Shown: positions 32,559-41,368 of the stretch, in pieces | How positions within the stretch are numbered: the stretch's first letter is position 1 | How the letters are laid out: each line of letters opens with the position of its first letter | Origin: Acidimicrobiaceae bacterium | Lineage (GTDB): Bacteria > Actinomycetota > Acidimicrobiia > Acidimicrobiales > RAAP-2 | DNA length: 48,510 nt | Assembly (NCBI GenBank): GCA_003152215.1 | Contig: PLZP01000046.1 | Coordinates: 1 to 48,510, forward strand | Direction of reading: 5' to 3' | Notes under the pieces: model-generated | Databases searched by the model: none | What the model was told of the DNA's origin: nothing | The model's input: only the letters and a program-made list of their open reading frames with translations | Translations under genes and position numbers: made by a program

Positions 32559-33203
32559 ATGGCAACAGTTGGCATTCTGGGTGGTACCGGACCGGCCGGA
32601 CGCGGTGTCGCGGCACGACTTGCGAGCGCGGGTTACGCCGTCGTGCTCGGTTCACGCGACGCCGATCGCGCCAAGAGCACGGCGCGCGGTCTCACGCTTC
32701 GTGGTGAGGGCACGGTCGACGGAGGTACGAACGAGGAAGCGGCGGCGTGCAATCTCGTCGTGGTCGCCACACCCTGGGACTCCGCCATTGCCACCGTGAG
32801 CGCACTTCGTCAGATGCTCAAGGGGAAGATCGTCATCTCGATGGTGAACGCGTTGTCGCGTGAAGGGCGTGAGATGGTCGCGCTCTATCCCTCGCGCGGC
32901 TCAATGTCCGCGCAGATTGCGCACGCGCTGCCCGAGAGTGTGGTCGTCGGGGCGTTCCACCACCTGCCGGCCGCGCAGATGGAGGACCTTGACTCCAACC
33001 TCGACGCTGACGTGCTGATCTTCTCCGATGACGACGACGCCCGTCGTCAGGTGGCGGAGATGGTTGACCGCACGCCCGGACTCCGTGCGGTTATCGCGGG
33101 CACGATGTCGCTCGCCAGTCCCATCGAAGCCTTCACCGCCGTGTGCATCTCCATCAACATCCGTCACAAGGCCCACAGCTACGTGAAGATGGCCGGACTC
33201 TAG
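32559..33203 (+). CDS. npdG: NADPH-dependent F420 reductase (NADP:F420 oxidoreductase)
   Basis: A 214-residue enzyme that exchanges hydride between coenzyme F420 and NADP. The Rossmann start is TVGILGGTGPAGRGVAARLA, with VVLGSRDADRAK providing the Ser-Arg contact for the NADP phosphate. VVVATPW and VVGAFHHLPAAQM are the family's F420-side segments, the latter with paired His. The length is typical of the archaeal and actinobacterial enzyme. ATG 32559 follows GAGGA; longer frames to the left lie inside convergent genes. It is followed 3 bp later by mshC, so the two are probably translated in sequence. It implies the host makes F420. Confidence 0.85.
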   Translation: MATVGILGGTGPAGRGVAARLASAGYAVVLGSRDADRAKSTARGLTLRGEGTVDGGTNEEAAACNLVVVATPWDSAIATVSALRQMLKGKIVISMVNALSREGREMVALYPSRGSMSAQIAHALPESVVVGAFHHLPAAQMEDLDSNLDADVLIFSDDDDARRQVAEMVDRTPGLRAVIAGTMSLASPIEAFTAVCISINIRHKAHSYVKMAGL

Positions 33204-33206
33204 GCC

Positions 33207-34328
33207 GTGCACCTCTACGACACCGCCAGAGGCGGCGTGTTCGAACTCAAGGCCGGACCCGTCGTCACCATGTACAGCTGTGGCATCACGCCCTACGACG
33301 CGGCCCATTTGGGCCACGCGTTCGTCTATCTCTGCTTCGACGTGTTGCAACGCTCGCTTCGCGACGCCGGTCACGAGACGCGTTGCGTGCGCAACGTCAC
33401 TGACGTCGACGATGACATGTTGCGCAAGGCCCGCGAACTCGGCGTGAACTACCTCGACTTGGCGGCCCAAGAGATGGCCAAGTTCGACCGTGACATGCAA
33501 CTGATCAATCTGCTCCCGGTGTATGGCGAACCTCGCGCCACGAGCGCAATTCCCGAGATCCTCACGATGATCGGCGAGACCTTCGGGCTGGGTTTCGCCT
33601 ACGAGGTCGAAGGCGCGGTCTACTTCGAAGTGTCGAAGTTCCCGCGCTTCGGTCAGGTCAGTCATGAAAGTCGTGACGCGATGTTGGCACTCGCTGCACT
33701 CCACGGTGGTCGACCGGACGACCCCAACAAACGCGATCCACTCGACTTTGTGTTGTGGCAGCCGTCACTAGAAGACGAACCGGCCTGGGAGTCGCGTTGG
33801 GGACCGGGTCGCCCCGGCTGGCACATTGAGTGTTCCGCCATCTCTCTGCGCGACCTTGGCGCAACACTCGACGTGCACGGTGGCGGCCGCGACTTGGCCT
33901 TCCCCCACCACGAATGCGAAGCGGCCCAGAGTGAGGCGGTGACCGGCGTACCCTTCGTGGGGCACTGGATGCACACAGGTCTCGTCGGACTGGATGGAAC
34001 CAAGATGAGCAAATCGTTGGGCAACCTCGTCTTCGTCGACGAACTGGCCACGCGAGCGGAACCGACCGCGGTGCGACTGGCGCTCCTTGATCATCACTAC
34101 CGCGAAGACTGGGAGTGGCGCGACGAACTGCTCCCCATGGCGCAGTCGCGTCTGGCGACGTGGCGTTCCACGTTGACGAATGGTCGTCCAAGTTCGGTCC
34201 TCGATGACGTGCGAGCGGCGCTCAATGACGACCTCGACGCGCCCACCGCGCTCCGCGCAATCGACGACGCCGCGCTCGCGGGCTACAACGTCGCCCCGGC
34301 CACCTCGTTACTGGGTATTAACCTGTAA
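33207..34328 (+). CDS. mshC: mycothiol ligase (cysteine:GlcN-Ins ligase), MshC
   Basis: A 373-residue class I tRNA synthetase-fold ligase. The text MYSCGITPYDAAHLGHA (zinc/cysteine site Cys25) matches MshC, where CysRS usually has CGPTVYD. Further matches are GPGRPGWHIECSAI, DVHGGGRDLAFPHHE, the GLDGTKMSKS loop (266-270), and the short end LLGINL corresponding to LLGVDL in mycobacterial MshC. The absence of a long C-terminal anticodon-binding domain also favours MshC over CysRS. It joins cysteine to glucosaminyl-inositol in mycothiol synthesis. GTG 33207 is 3 bp after npdG, with no strong ribosome binding site. CysS is the alternative but less likely. Confidence 0.82.
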   Translation: MHLYDTARGGVFELKAGPVVTMYSCGITPYDAAHLGHAFVYLCFDVLQRSLRDAGHETRCVRNVTDVDDDMLRKARELGVNYLDLAAQEMAKFDRDMQLINLLPVYGEPRATSAIPEILTMIGETFGLGFAYEVEGAVYFEVSKFPRFGQVSHESRDAMLALAALHGGRPDDPNKRDPLDFVLWQPSLEDEPAWESRWGPGRPGWHIECSAISLRDLGATLDVHGGGRDLAFPHHECEAAQSEAVTGVPFVGHWMHTGLVGLDGTKMSKSLGNLVFVDELATRAEPTAVRLALLDHHYREDWEWRDELLPMAQSRLATWRSTLTNGRPSSVLDDVRAALNDDLDAPTALRAIDDAALAGYNVAPATSLLGINL

Positions 34329-34344
34329 CGAAAGAAAGGCCGGA

Positions 34345-36327
34345 ATGTCCGACATTCAAGTGCAACTCCCCGACGGCAGCAGCCGTTCACTGCCCGCCGG
34401 CTCCTCCGCGCTCGACTTGGCGGCCGCCATTGGCAAGCGATTGGCGAAGGACGCGCTGGCGGCTGAGGTGAACGGTGAACTGAAGGACCTCGCCGAGCCG
34501 CTGCCCGCGGACGCTGTCGTCGCGATTGTGACGCCCGGGAGCGAGAACGGGCGCGACGTCATTCGACACTCGAGTGCGCACGTCCTGGCCCAGGCCGTCA
34601 CGCGTCTCTGGCCCGGGGCGCACTACGCGATTGGTCCCGCCATTGCTGACGGGTTCTATTACGACTTCGAACTGCCCGGACACGCGCACTTCAGTGACGA
34701 CGACCTCGGACGAATCGATGCGGAGATGCGTGCGATCATCGCGGAGGACCAGCCCTTCACTCGCCACGAGTACACGATTGACGAGGGTCTGGCGCTGTTC
34801 AAGGATCAACCGTTCAAGGTTGAGATCATCAACGCCGTGGCCCAGGGTGCGAACGACGAGGAGGATTTGGGCGAGGTCAGCCCGAATGCCGTGTCGACCT
34901 ACTCGAACAGTCCGGCGTTCACGGATCTCTGCCGCGGTCCCCACGTGCCCTCGACCGCACGACTCGGCCACTTCAAACTGACACGCGTGGCGGGCGCCTA
35001 CTGGCGCGGCGATGAGAGGCGTCCTCAACTCCAGCGCATCTACGGCACCGCGTGGGAGTCCGACGCCGCGCTCGTCGCGCACCTCGAATTCCTCGAGCAG
35101 GCCGAACTACGCGATCACCGACGCCTCGGCGCCGAACTCGACCTCTTCTCATTTCCCACCGAGATCGGTCCGGGCCTCGCGGTCTTTCATCCTAAGGGCG
35201 GCACGATGCGCCGCGTGATGGAGGACTACTCACGCAGTCGCCACGTGGACGGCGGCTATGAGTTCGTGAACTCACCACACATTGCGAAAGAGGACCTCTT
35301 TAATACGTCGGGTCACCTTCAGTGGTTCGCCGAGAGCATGTACCCGCCGATGGAACTCGACGGCGGTCAAAAGTACTACCTCAAGCCCATGAACTGCCCG
35401 TTCCATGTGCTCATCTTCAAGTCGCGTCAGCGCAGTTACCGCGAGTTGCCACTTCGCCTCTTCGAATTCGGGTCGGTCTATCGCTACGAGAAGTCCGGCG
35501 TCGTCCAAGGTCTCACGCGCGTGCGCGGAATGACCCAGGATGACGCACACATCTTCTGCACCCGCGAGCAGATGCCCGACGAATTGGCGAGCCTGCTCAC
35601 CTTCGTCTTGGACCTACTGCGTGACTTTGGCCTCAACGACTTCTACCTCGAGCTCTCGACACGTCCCGAGGGCAAGGCCGTGGGCACCGATCAGGAGTGG
35701 ACCGAAGCGGAGTCGACATTGGCCGCCGTCGCGCTGGCGGCGGGACTCGAACTCGTCCAGGACCCGGGCGGTGGAGCGTTCTACGGTCCCAAGATCTCGG
35801 TCCAGGCCCGCGACGCCATTGGTCGCACGCACCAGATGTCGACGATCCAGTTGGACTTCCAGACCCCCCAACGATTCGAGGCGACGTACATCGCGAGCGA
35901 TAACGCGCGAACCCAGCCGATCATGATTCACCGCGCGCTCTTTGGCTCGGTGGAACGCTTCATGGCCGTCTTGATCGAGCACTACGCCGGGAACATGCCC
36001 ACGTGGCTGTCGCCGGAGCAGGTCCGAGTGCTCGGTGTGCGCGACGACCATGACGCCTACGCGCGCTACGTCGCTGACGCGTTGGCCCTGGACGGCGTGC
36101 GCATTCACGTCGACGAAGCGAGCGAGCCCCTGGGTGCGAGGATCCGCAAGGCCAAACTCGAGAAGATCCCCTACATCCTCGTGGTCGGGGACGACGACGT
36201 TGACAAGGGGACGCTGGGCGTGAACGCGCGCGGTTCGAACGACCCCGAGCGTGGCGTCACGTTGTCCGCATTCCGCGAACGACTCGCCGAAGAGATCGCC
36301 GTGCACGGCTCACCCGAGGCAAAGTAG
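34345..36327 (+). CDS. thrS: threonyl-tRNA synthetase
   Basis: A 660-residue class II synthetase with the normal domain order: TGS (about 1-62, DIQVQLPDGSSRSLPAGSSA), editing domain (HSSAHVLAQAV near 75), catalytic core with PMNCPFH, the RYEKSGVVQGLTRVRGMTQDD motif region and GSVERFMAVLIEHYAG, and the anticodon-binding domain from about 555. ATG 34345 follows AAAGGCCGG; the longer frame to 34180 overlaps mshC. Its TAG overlaps the GTG of the next gene by one base, starting the operon that continues into phosphatidylinositol mannoside synthesis, as in M. tuberculosis. Confidence 0.97.
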   Translation: MSDIQVQLPDGSSRSLPAGSSALDLAAAIGKRLAKDALAAEVNGELKDLAEPLPADAVVAIVTPGSENGRDVIRHSSAHVLAQAVTRLWPGAHYAIGPAIADGFYYDFELPGHAHFSDDDLGRIDAEMRAIIAEDQPFTRHEYTIDEGLALFKDQPFKVEIINAVAQGANDEEDLGEVSPNAVSTYSNSPAFTDLCRGPHVPSTARLGHFKLTRVAGAYWRGDERRPQLQRIYGTAWESDAALVAHLEFLEQAELRDHRRLGAELDLFSFPTEIGPGLAVFHPKGGTMRRVMEDYSRSRHVDGGYEFVNSPHIAKEDLFNTSGHLQWFAESMYPPMELDGGQKYYLKPMNCPFHVLIFKSRQRSYRELPLRLFEFGSVYRYEKSGVVQGLTRVRGMTQDDAHIFCTREQMPDELASLLTFVLDLLRDFGLNDFYLELSTRPEGKAVGTDQEWTEAESTLAAVALAAGLELVQDPGGGAFYGPKISVQARDAIGRTHQMSTIQLDFQTPQRFEATYIASDNARTQPIMIHRALFGSVERFMAVLIEHYAGNMPTWLSPEQVRVLGVRDDHDAYARYVADALALDGVRIHVDEASEPLGARIRKAKLEKIPYILVVGDDDVDKGTLGVNARGSNDPERGVTLSAFRERLAEEIAVHGSPEAK

Positions 36328-36836
36328 TGGCGCTCGAACGATTCTCCGCCGCGTGGCGTGAGGATTACGTCGCGAACGTCGCGCAGAGTCATGCAACCGA
36401 CGCGGCGGCGTGCGTGTTCTGCGCCTTGGCCAACGAGCCGGTTGACGAGAGCACGGGAGTCGTCGCGCGCACCGAGCGCAGCTTCGTCGTCTTGAACGCC
36501 TTCCCCTACGGGTCGGGACACCTGCTCGTCCTGCCCCGTCGACACGTGGGGGGACTCGCAGAGTTGAGCGACGAGGAGTACGCCGACTTCTTTTGGATGC
36601 TGCGCACGACGGTCGTCGCCCTCGAAAAGGCCTACGGCGCCGACGGGATGAACGTCGGCATGAATCTCGGCCGGGCCGCCGGGGCGGGCATACCCCAGCA
36701 CCTGCACGGTCACGTCCTACCCCGGTGGATTGGCGACACGAATTTCATGACGACCATCGGGGAGACCCGAGTTTTGCCTGAATCACTGCAATCAACGTGG
36801 CAAAAGGTCCACGCCGTCTTCGGGGTGGAGCAATAG
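36327..36836 (+). CDS. HIT-family Ap4A phosphorylase-like protein
   Basis: A 169-residue histidine triad protein corresponding in position and sequence to Rv2613c of M. tuberculosis, an Ap4A phosphorylase. The triad H125-L-H127-G-H129 lies in IPQHLHGHVLPRW. The zinc-type Cys pair CVFC (29-32) and the loop FPYGSGHLLVLPRRHVG are typical. It would split diadenosine tetraphosphate into ADP and ATP. GTG 36327 shares its first base with the thrS stop (TAGTG), so it is coupled to thrS, a synthetase that makes Ap4A as a side product. Confidence 0.9.
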   Translation: MALERFSAAWREDYVANVAQSHATDAAACVFCALANEPVDESTGVVARTERSFVVLNAFPYGSGHLLVLPRRHVGGLAELSDEEYADFFWMLRTTVVALEKAYGADGMNVGMNLGRAAGAGIPQHLHGHVLPRWIGDTNFMTTIGETRVLPESLQSTWQKVHAVFGVEQ

Positions 36837-36878
36837 AAAACCACATCGGTAGACTTTGGCGCAAGGTCCGGAGGATCG

Positions 36879-37544
36879 ATGCTCGACGGAAACTTTAGAA
36901 AGTCGGTGGAGACGGTAACGCTCCCGACGGGACGTTGGTTGGTGCGCATTGGCTTCTCGGCCGACGCCCTCACCTTCTCGGGTCTGGTGTTCTCCATGGC
37001 GACGGCGTGGATGATCGCGCTCGGCCATTTCTGGATCGCCATTGTCCTGCTCACGTTGACCGGATTTCACGATCTCTTTGACGGCCCGGTCGCCAAGGCC
37101 TCGAAACGAGCGAGCCAGCGCGGCGCCTTCTTTGATTCGGTCTGTGATCGAATTACCGACTCACTGATCCTGGGCGGTGTGGCGTACTACTTGACCGCGC
37201 ACCACCACGGACAGCTGGTCATGTTGCCGTTCGCAATTCTCACGACGACGTACTTGATCTCCTACCAGCGCAGTAAGGCCGAGAGTCTTGGTCTCGCCGC
37301 CAAGGGCGGTCTGATGGAACGTGCGGAACGGATGATCCTCTTGGGCATTGGGCTTATCGCCAAGCCCGCCTTCATTCCCATCCTGTGGGTCATGTTGGTG
37401 TTGACCGCGCTCACCGCGGCGGGCCGTTTTTATCGAATCTGGCAGATCGCGGCCAGTCCCGAGCCGCCCATCTCGCAGGCTGGACGGATCCACCACCACA
37501 GCCGAGGACTCCGCCGAGGGGTTAGTCGCACCGCGCGCCGCTAG
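36879..37544 (+). CDS. pgsA: CDP-alcohol phosphatidyltransferase (phosphatidylinositol phosphate synthase-like)
   Basis: A 221-residue membrane enzyme with about six helices. The CDP-alcohol motif is DLFDGPVAK followed by RGAFFDSVCDRITD, giving the conserved Asp series; the usual Ala-Arg is Ala-Lys here. Its place between the HIT gene and patA/pimA equates it with M. tuberculosis pgsA1, which makes phosphatidylinositol phosphate from CDP-diacylglycerol and inositol phosphate. ATG 36879 follows CGGAGGA. The basic C-terminal tail (HHHSRGLRRGVSRTARR) is longer than needed. The next gene begins 2 bp after the stop. Confidence 0.9.
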   Translation: MLDGNFRKSVETVTLPTGRWLVRIGFSADALTFSGLVFSMATAWMIALGHFWIAIVLLTLTGFHDLFDGPVAKASKRASQRGAFFDSVCDRITDSLILGGVAYYLTAHHHGQLVMLPFAILTTTYLISYQRSKAESLGLAAKGGLMERAERMILLGIGLIAKPAFIPILWVMLVLTALTAAGRFYRIWQIAASPEPPISQAGRIHHHSRGLRRGVSRTARR

Positions 37545-37546
37545 TC

Positions 37547-38434
37547 GTGGCCACGAAGGCGCGCGTCGCGCTCTTTAAGACGCTCGGTGGCGCCATGGAA
37601 CGCCTGCCCGAACGCTTCGACGTCGCGCTGGCGAGTCGTCTCGCCCTCCTCTATGGCCGTCGCAGTCAAAGCGCCGCCGCCAACCTGCGAACAAATCTTT
37701 CGCACGCCCTTCGACACGGCGACGACACCCTCGACGAGGAACTGCTGGACCGATTCGTCACGCGTGGTTTCGCGAGCTACGGCCAGTACTGGGCCGAGGG
37801 AGCGAAGCTCCCGGGCATCGCGCCGGAGAAGGTCTTTGCCCGCTTTCGCATTGGCGAGGGTCTGGAGCATCTCTATGACGCGAAGGCGAAGGGCCTCGGC
37901 ACGATCATCGCGTTGCCGCACATTGGCAGCTGGGAGTGGGGCGGGTCCTTTCTCAACTCGCTCGGACTCGGTATGACCGCCGTCGCCGAGGACCTTGAAC
38001 CGCCCGAGCTCTTCGCGTGGTTCAAGGAGAAGCGTGAGTCGATCGGCATTCGCATTGAGCCGCTCGACGAGCACGCCGGCACGGTGCTGCTGGCGACCTT
38101 GAAAGAGGGCGGCGTTATCGGACTGCTCTGTGACCGCGACATACAGGGCAACGGCATACCAGTCACCTTCTTCGGAGAGAGCGTGGCGCTGCCGGCCGGA
38201 CCAGCGACGCTCGCGCTTCGAACGGGCGCCACGCTGGTGGGCGCCGCCTGTTATTCGGGTCCCGGCGAGGATCATTTCGCCGTCATCACGCCGCCGATCG
38301 ACACGTCGCGCACGGGACGACTGCGCGAGGACGTCACGCGCGTCACCCAACTCGTGGCGAATGAACTCGAAGGACTGATTCGCCGTGCCCCCGAGCAGTG
38401 GCACATCCTCCAACCCCGCTTCGAGGGTTCGTAG
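37547..38434 (+). CDS. patA: phosphatidylinositol mannoside acyltransferase
   Basis: A 295-residue membrane-associated acyltransferase of the lipid A lauroyl-transferase superfamily, at the position of Rv2611c/PatA. The catalytic His with the conserved W-E lies in LPHIGSWEWGG (His about 125). CDRDIQGNGIPVTFFG and LPAGPATLALRTGA are the acceptor-side motifs. It acylates the mannose of PIM1 or PIM2. GTG 37547 begins 2 bp after pgsA with no clear ribosome binding site, and its TAG overlaps the pimA GTG by one base, so three genes are tightly coupled. Confidence 0.9.
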   Translation: MATKARVALFKTLGGAMERLPERFDVALASRLALLYGRRSQSAAANLRTNLSHALRHGDDTLDEELLDRFVTRGFASYGQYWAEGAKLPGIAPEKVFARFRIGEGLEHLYDAKAKGLGTIIALPHIGSWEWGGSFLNSLGLGMTAVAEDLEPPELFAWFKEKRESIGIRIEPLDEHAGTVLLATLKEGGVIGLLCDRDIQGNGIPVTFFGESVALPAGPATLALRTGATLVGAACYSGPGEDHFAVITPPIDTSRTGRLREDVTRVTQLVANELEGLIRRAPEQWHILQPRFEGS

Positions 38435-39534
38435 TGCGCGTGGCGCTGATCTCCCCGTACGCGCTGAGCGTGTTCGGGGGTGCTCAGGAACAGGTCCTCG
38501 CGATGAGTCGAGAGCTGAGTCGTCGCGGCCACGAGGTGCTGATCATTACGCCCGACGCGAGCGACCCGACGAACTACGACACGCCGGCCCAGGTACTGCG
38601 CTTGGGGCGCCTCGTGAAACTGCCCGCGAACGGCAGTCGGGCGCCCCTCACCCTGTCACCGTGGGCCGCGCGCAGCGCCGCTCGCGCCGTCGCGGCGTTC
38701 AAACCTGACGTGGTGCACTTTCACGAACCGTTCGCGCCGCTGCTCGGTTGGTCGGTGTTACGCGCCCACGAGGCACCCGCCGTTGCCACGTTTCACCGCA
38801 GTGGTGAAGGACCAGCCACGAGGCTCACGAGACCGTTACTGCGTTATCTGGCCCGCGGTCTCGACGAGGTCGCGGCGGTGAGTGAGGCGGCCGCCGAGAC
38901 GATGGGCGCCGCGTGCGCACGTACGCCCGAGGTCCTGTTCAACGGATTCGAGATGGACCGGTTCGCCGCGACGCCGCGCGAGCGTGGCGACGAAACGCTC
39001 CTCGTCACCCTCGGACGATTCGAACCGCGAAAGGGCGTGGCGCACGCCATCAACGCGGTTCGCGCGCACAACGCGAAGGGCGAGGATCCGTGGCGACTCG
39101 TCGTCCTCGGCGACGGCCCCCAACGTCGCGCGTTGCAGTCCCTGGCGGCCCACGACGAGATGATCGTGTTCGCTGGTGCGCCGAGCGACGAACAGAAACG
39201 GGCGTGGCTTCGCCGGGCGAACGCGCTGATCGCCCCGGCGCTGCACGGTGAGAGTTTCGGTCTCATCCTGCTTGAAGGCATGGCCAGTGAAACGACGGTC
39301 GTGGCGAGTGACATCACCGGGTACCGCGACGCGGCCGGTGGGCACGCGGTGCTGGCTCCCGCGGGCGATGACCGGGCACTGGAAGCGGCCATCGCCACCG
39401 CCCTCGCCAATGAGACGCCCGCGCGCATCGCCGCGGCGCGTACGTACGCGCAGGGCTGGTCGATGACGGCCTTGATGGACCGTTACCTCGAGCTCTACGC
39501 CCGAGCGGGCCAGCATTATTCGCCCAGTAAGTAG
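38434..39534 (+). CDS. pimA: phosphatidylinositol alpha-mannosyltransferase
   Basis: A 366-residue GT4 family glycosyltransferase. The N-terminal donor/acceptor segment is ISPYALSVFGGAQEQVLAMS, the family start. VVHFHEPFAPLLGW is the middle of the first Rossmann half; VTLGRFEPRKGVAHAI opens the second; HGESFGLILLEGMA gives the E-x7-E motif that holds GDP-mannose. It attaches the first mannose to phosphatidylinositol. GTG 38434 overlaps the patA stop (TAGTG). Orthology to M. tuberculosis Rv2610c is supported by gene order. Confidence 0.92.
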   Translation: MRVALISPYALSVFGGAQEQVLAMSRELSRRGHEVLIITPDASDPTNYDTPAQVLRLGRLVKLPANGSRAPLTLSPWAARSAARAVAAFKPDVVHFHEPFAPLLGWSVLRAHEAPAVATFHRSGEGPATRLTRPLLRYLARGLDEVAAVSEAAAETMGAACARTPEVLFNGFEMDRFAATPRERGDETLLVTLGRFEPRKGVAHAINAVRAHNAKGEDPWRLVVLGDGPQRRALQSLAAHDEMIVFAGAPSDEQKRAWLRRANALIAPALHGESFGLILLEGMASETTVVASDITGYRDAAGGHAVLAPAGDDRALEAAIATALANETPARIAAARTYAQGWSMTALMDRYLELYARAGQHYSPSK

Positions 39535-39543
39535 GCTTGGTCA

Positions 39544-40446
39544 GTGGCAACCAAGCAACGATCGCGGGCGCGCCGCTCGAATCAGTCAAGGGACCGGGGC
39601 CCGCGCTACGTCGCGCCGGTCCTCGACCCCACGTGGCAGAGTCCCTACGCGCCGACCACCGCGGAAAAGCACGCCAACCAGAAGGTGGTGCGCAGCTTCG
39701 CGCTTCGCAAGAAGTTGCCGCAGACAATTCTTATCGGCATTGTGTCGCTGGCCCTCGTCGCGGGTGTCGTGGCCGTACCCTGGCTCCCGGTTCTGGGCGT
39801 CCTGGTCGCAGTGGTCTACGCGTGGGACCTTCGCCGTGCGCTCGTTCGCTACGAGGAGAAGGGCCTGCTCCTCGGCAATCTCATCTTCGACCAGTTCAAG
39901 GCCGGCGGGACGGCGACGGACCGCCTACGCCTCACGACGGTGCTCGACCGACTGGCCGCGACCTTTGGCGTTGACGCCGTCACGACCTACATCGTGAGCG
40001 ACTCGGGCTACAACGCGGCGCTCGTGCCCAAGGGCGCCGGACTCTCGTTCTTCGTCACTGACGCCGTAATGCGCGATTTCGAACTCATCGAACTCGAAGG
40101 CGTCGTCGCGCACTGTCTGGCCCGACATCGTCTCGGGCTGCTGTCACGCGAAAGCGTGGCTGCCGTCGCCACCACCAATGACGAGGCCCGTCGCGCGCTC
40201 GCGGGTGCGGGCACGGCCTACCGCGCCGACGAAGTCGCCGCCGCCGCCATTCGCTATCCGCTCGGCATCGCCGGCGCCCTGCACAAGTGCGCCCGACAGG
40301 TCCTCGCGGGCGACTCGTTCTTCTCGTCCTCCACCTACGCCCAGTGGCGATGGATTTGGTTTGACATCTGGAGTGACCAAAAGGCGACTGACCTCAGCAA
40401 CCTCGACGACGTGGAGCTTCGCGCCCTCGCACTGGAAGAGTGGTAA
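39544..40446 (+). CDS. M48 (HtpX-like) peptidase homologue with altered active site
   Basis: A 300-residue membrane protein. A basic N-terminus is followed by two hydrophobic segments (about 60-95), then a cytoplasmic domain that follows the M48 layout: LLLGNLIFDQFKAGG, VTTYIVSDSGYNAALVPKGA and then ELIELEGVVAH. At the zinc motif, where active M48 enzymes have HExxH, this protein has His190-Cys191-Leu-Ala-Arg194-His195. Catalytic Glu is replaced by Cys and the second zinc His by Arg. It is therefore probably not a protease. GTG 39544 is 9 bp after pimA, so it belongs to the PIM operon and may be a regulator or scaffold. Confidence 0.7.
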   Translation: MATKQRSRARRSNQSRDRGPRYVAPVLDPTWQSPYAPTTAEKHANQKVVRSFALRKKLPQTILIGIVSLALVAGVVAVPWLPVLGVLVAVVYAWDLRRALVRYEEKGLLLGNLIFDQFKAGGTATDRLRLTTVLDRLAATFGVDAVTTYIVSDSGYNAALVPKGAGLSFFVTDAVMRDFELIELEGVVAHCLARHRLGLLSRESVAAVATTNDEARRALAGAGTAYRADEVAAAAIRYPLGIAGALHKCARQVLAGDSFFSSSTYAQWRWIWFDIWSDQKATDLSNLDDVELRALALEEW

Positions 40447-40457
40447 AGAGCCTCAAT

Positions 40458-40463
40458 TAGACT
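40458..40463 (+). promoter_or_regulatory. -10-like element 6 nt before pdxS
   Basis: TAGACT (40458-40463) ends 6 nt before ATG 40470. The intervening bases GAGGGG could also act as a close ribosome binding site, so this start could be read either leaderless or from upstream transcripts. Confidence 0.4.
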
Positions 40464-40469
40464 GAGGGG

Positions 40470-41366
40470 ATGAGTTCTTCCCACGACCCTTCAACGATTG
40501 GTTCGGCCCTCGTCAAGCGCGGGCTCGCTGACATGCTGCGTGGCGGCGTCATTATGGACGTCGTCAATCCCGAACAGGCGAAGATCGCCGAGGACTCGGG
40601 CGCGGTCGCGGTCATGGCGCTCGAGCGTGTGCCCTCGGACATTCGTCGCGATGGCGGCGTCGCTCGCATGAGTGACCCCGAGATGATTCAAGCGATCCAG
40701 GCCGCCGTCACCATTCCCGTGATGGCCAAGGCCCGCATTGGCCACTTCGCCGAGGCGCAGATCCTTGAAGCGCTCGACGTCGACTACATCGACGAGTCCG
40801 AGGTCTTGACCCCGGCCGACGAAGAGAACCACATCGACAAGTGGGGCTTCACCGTGCCCTTCGTCTGTGGCGCCACCAACCTCGGTGAGGCGCTTCGTCG
40901 TATTGGTGAGGGCGCATGTCTCATTCGCTCCAAGGGCGAGGCCGGCACCGGCAACGTCGTCGAAGCAGTTCGCCATCTTCGCACGATTAACGCGCAGATT
41001 CGTCGGCTGCAGTCGGCCGACGCCAACGAGCTCTTCGCCCTGGCGAAGGACCTCTCGGCGCCGCTGCCACTCGTGCAAGAGGTGTCGTTGACCGGCAAGT
41101 TGCCCGTCCCGCTCTTCTGCGCCGGCGGCATCTCCACGCCGGCCGACGCGTCACTCGTGCTGCAGCTGGGTGCGGAGGCGATCTTTGTTGGTTCGGGAAT
41201 CTTCAAGAGCGACGAGCCCGAGCGCATGGCCAAGGCCATTGTCGAGGCGACGACGCACTACCGCGACGCCGCCATCGTCGCGAAGGTCTCGACCGGTCTC
41301 GGCAACGCAATGAAGGGCATGGAGATCGCTTCGCTGGAGCAGCGTCTCGCCGAGCGCGGCTGGTAG
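40470..41366 (+). CDS. pdxS: pyridoxal 5'-phosphate synthase subunit PdxS
   Basis: A 298-residue TIM-barrel subunit that builds PLP from ribose 5-phosphate, glyceraldehyde 3-phosphate and ammonia. The catalytic lysine of VMAKARIGH is Lys87 and the second, in [11 protein letters not shown], is Lys155; Asp30 in GGVIMDVV completes the set. [21 protein letters not shown]-like sequence is present near 50-69. It forms a dodecamer with PdxT, encoded 2 bp downstream. Length and motifs are fully normal. Confidence 0.97.
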   Translation: MSSSHDPSTIGSALVKRGLADMLRGGVIMDVVNPEQAKIAEDSGAVAVMALERVPSDIRRDGGVARMSDPEMIQAIQAAVTIPVMAKARIGHFAEAQILEALDVDYIDESEVLTPADEENHIDKWGFTVPFVCGATNLGEALRRIGEGACLIRSKGEAGTGNVVEAVRHLRTINAQIRRLQSADANELFALAKDLSAPLPLVQEVSLTGKLPVPLFCAGGISTPADASLVLQLGAEAIFVGSGIFKSDEPERMAKAIVEATTHYRDAAIVAKVSTGLGNAMKGMEIASLEQRLAERGW

Positions 41367-41368
41367 CA

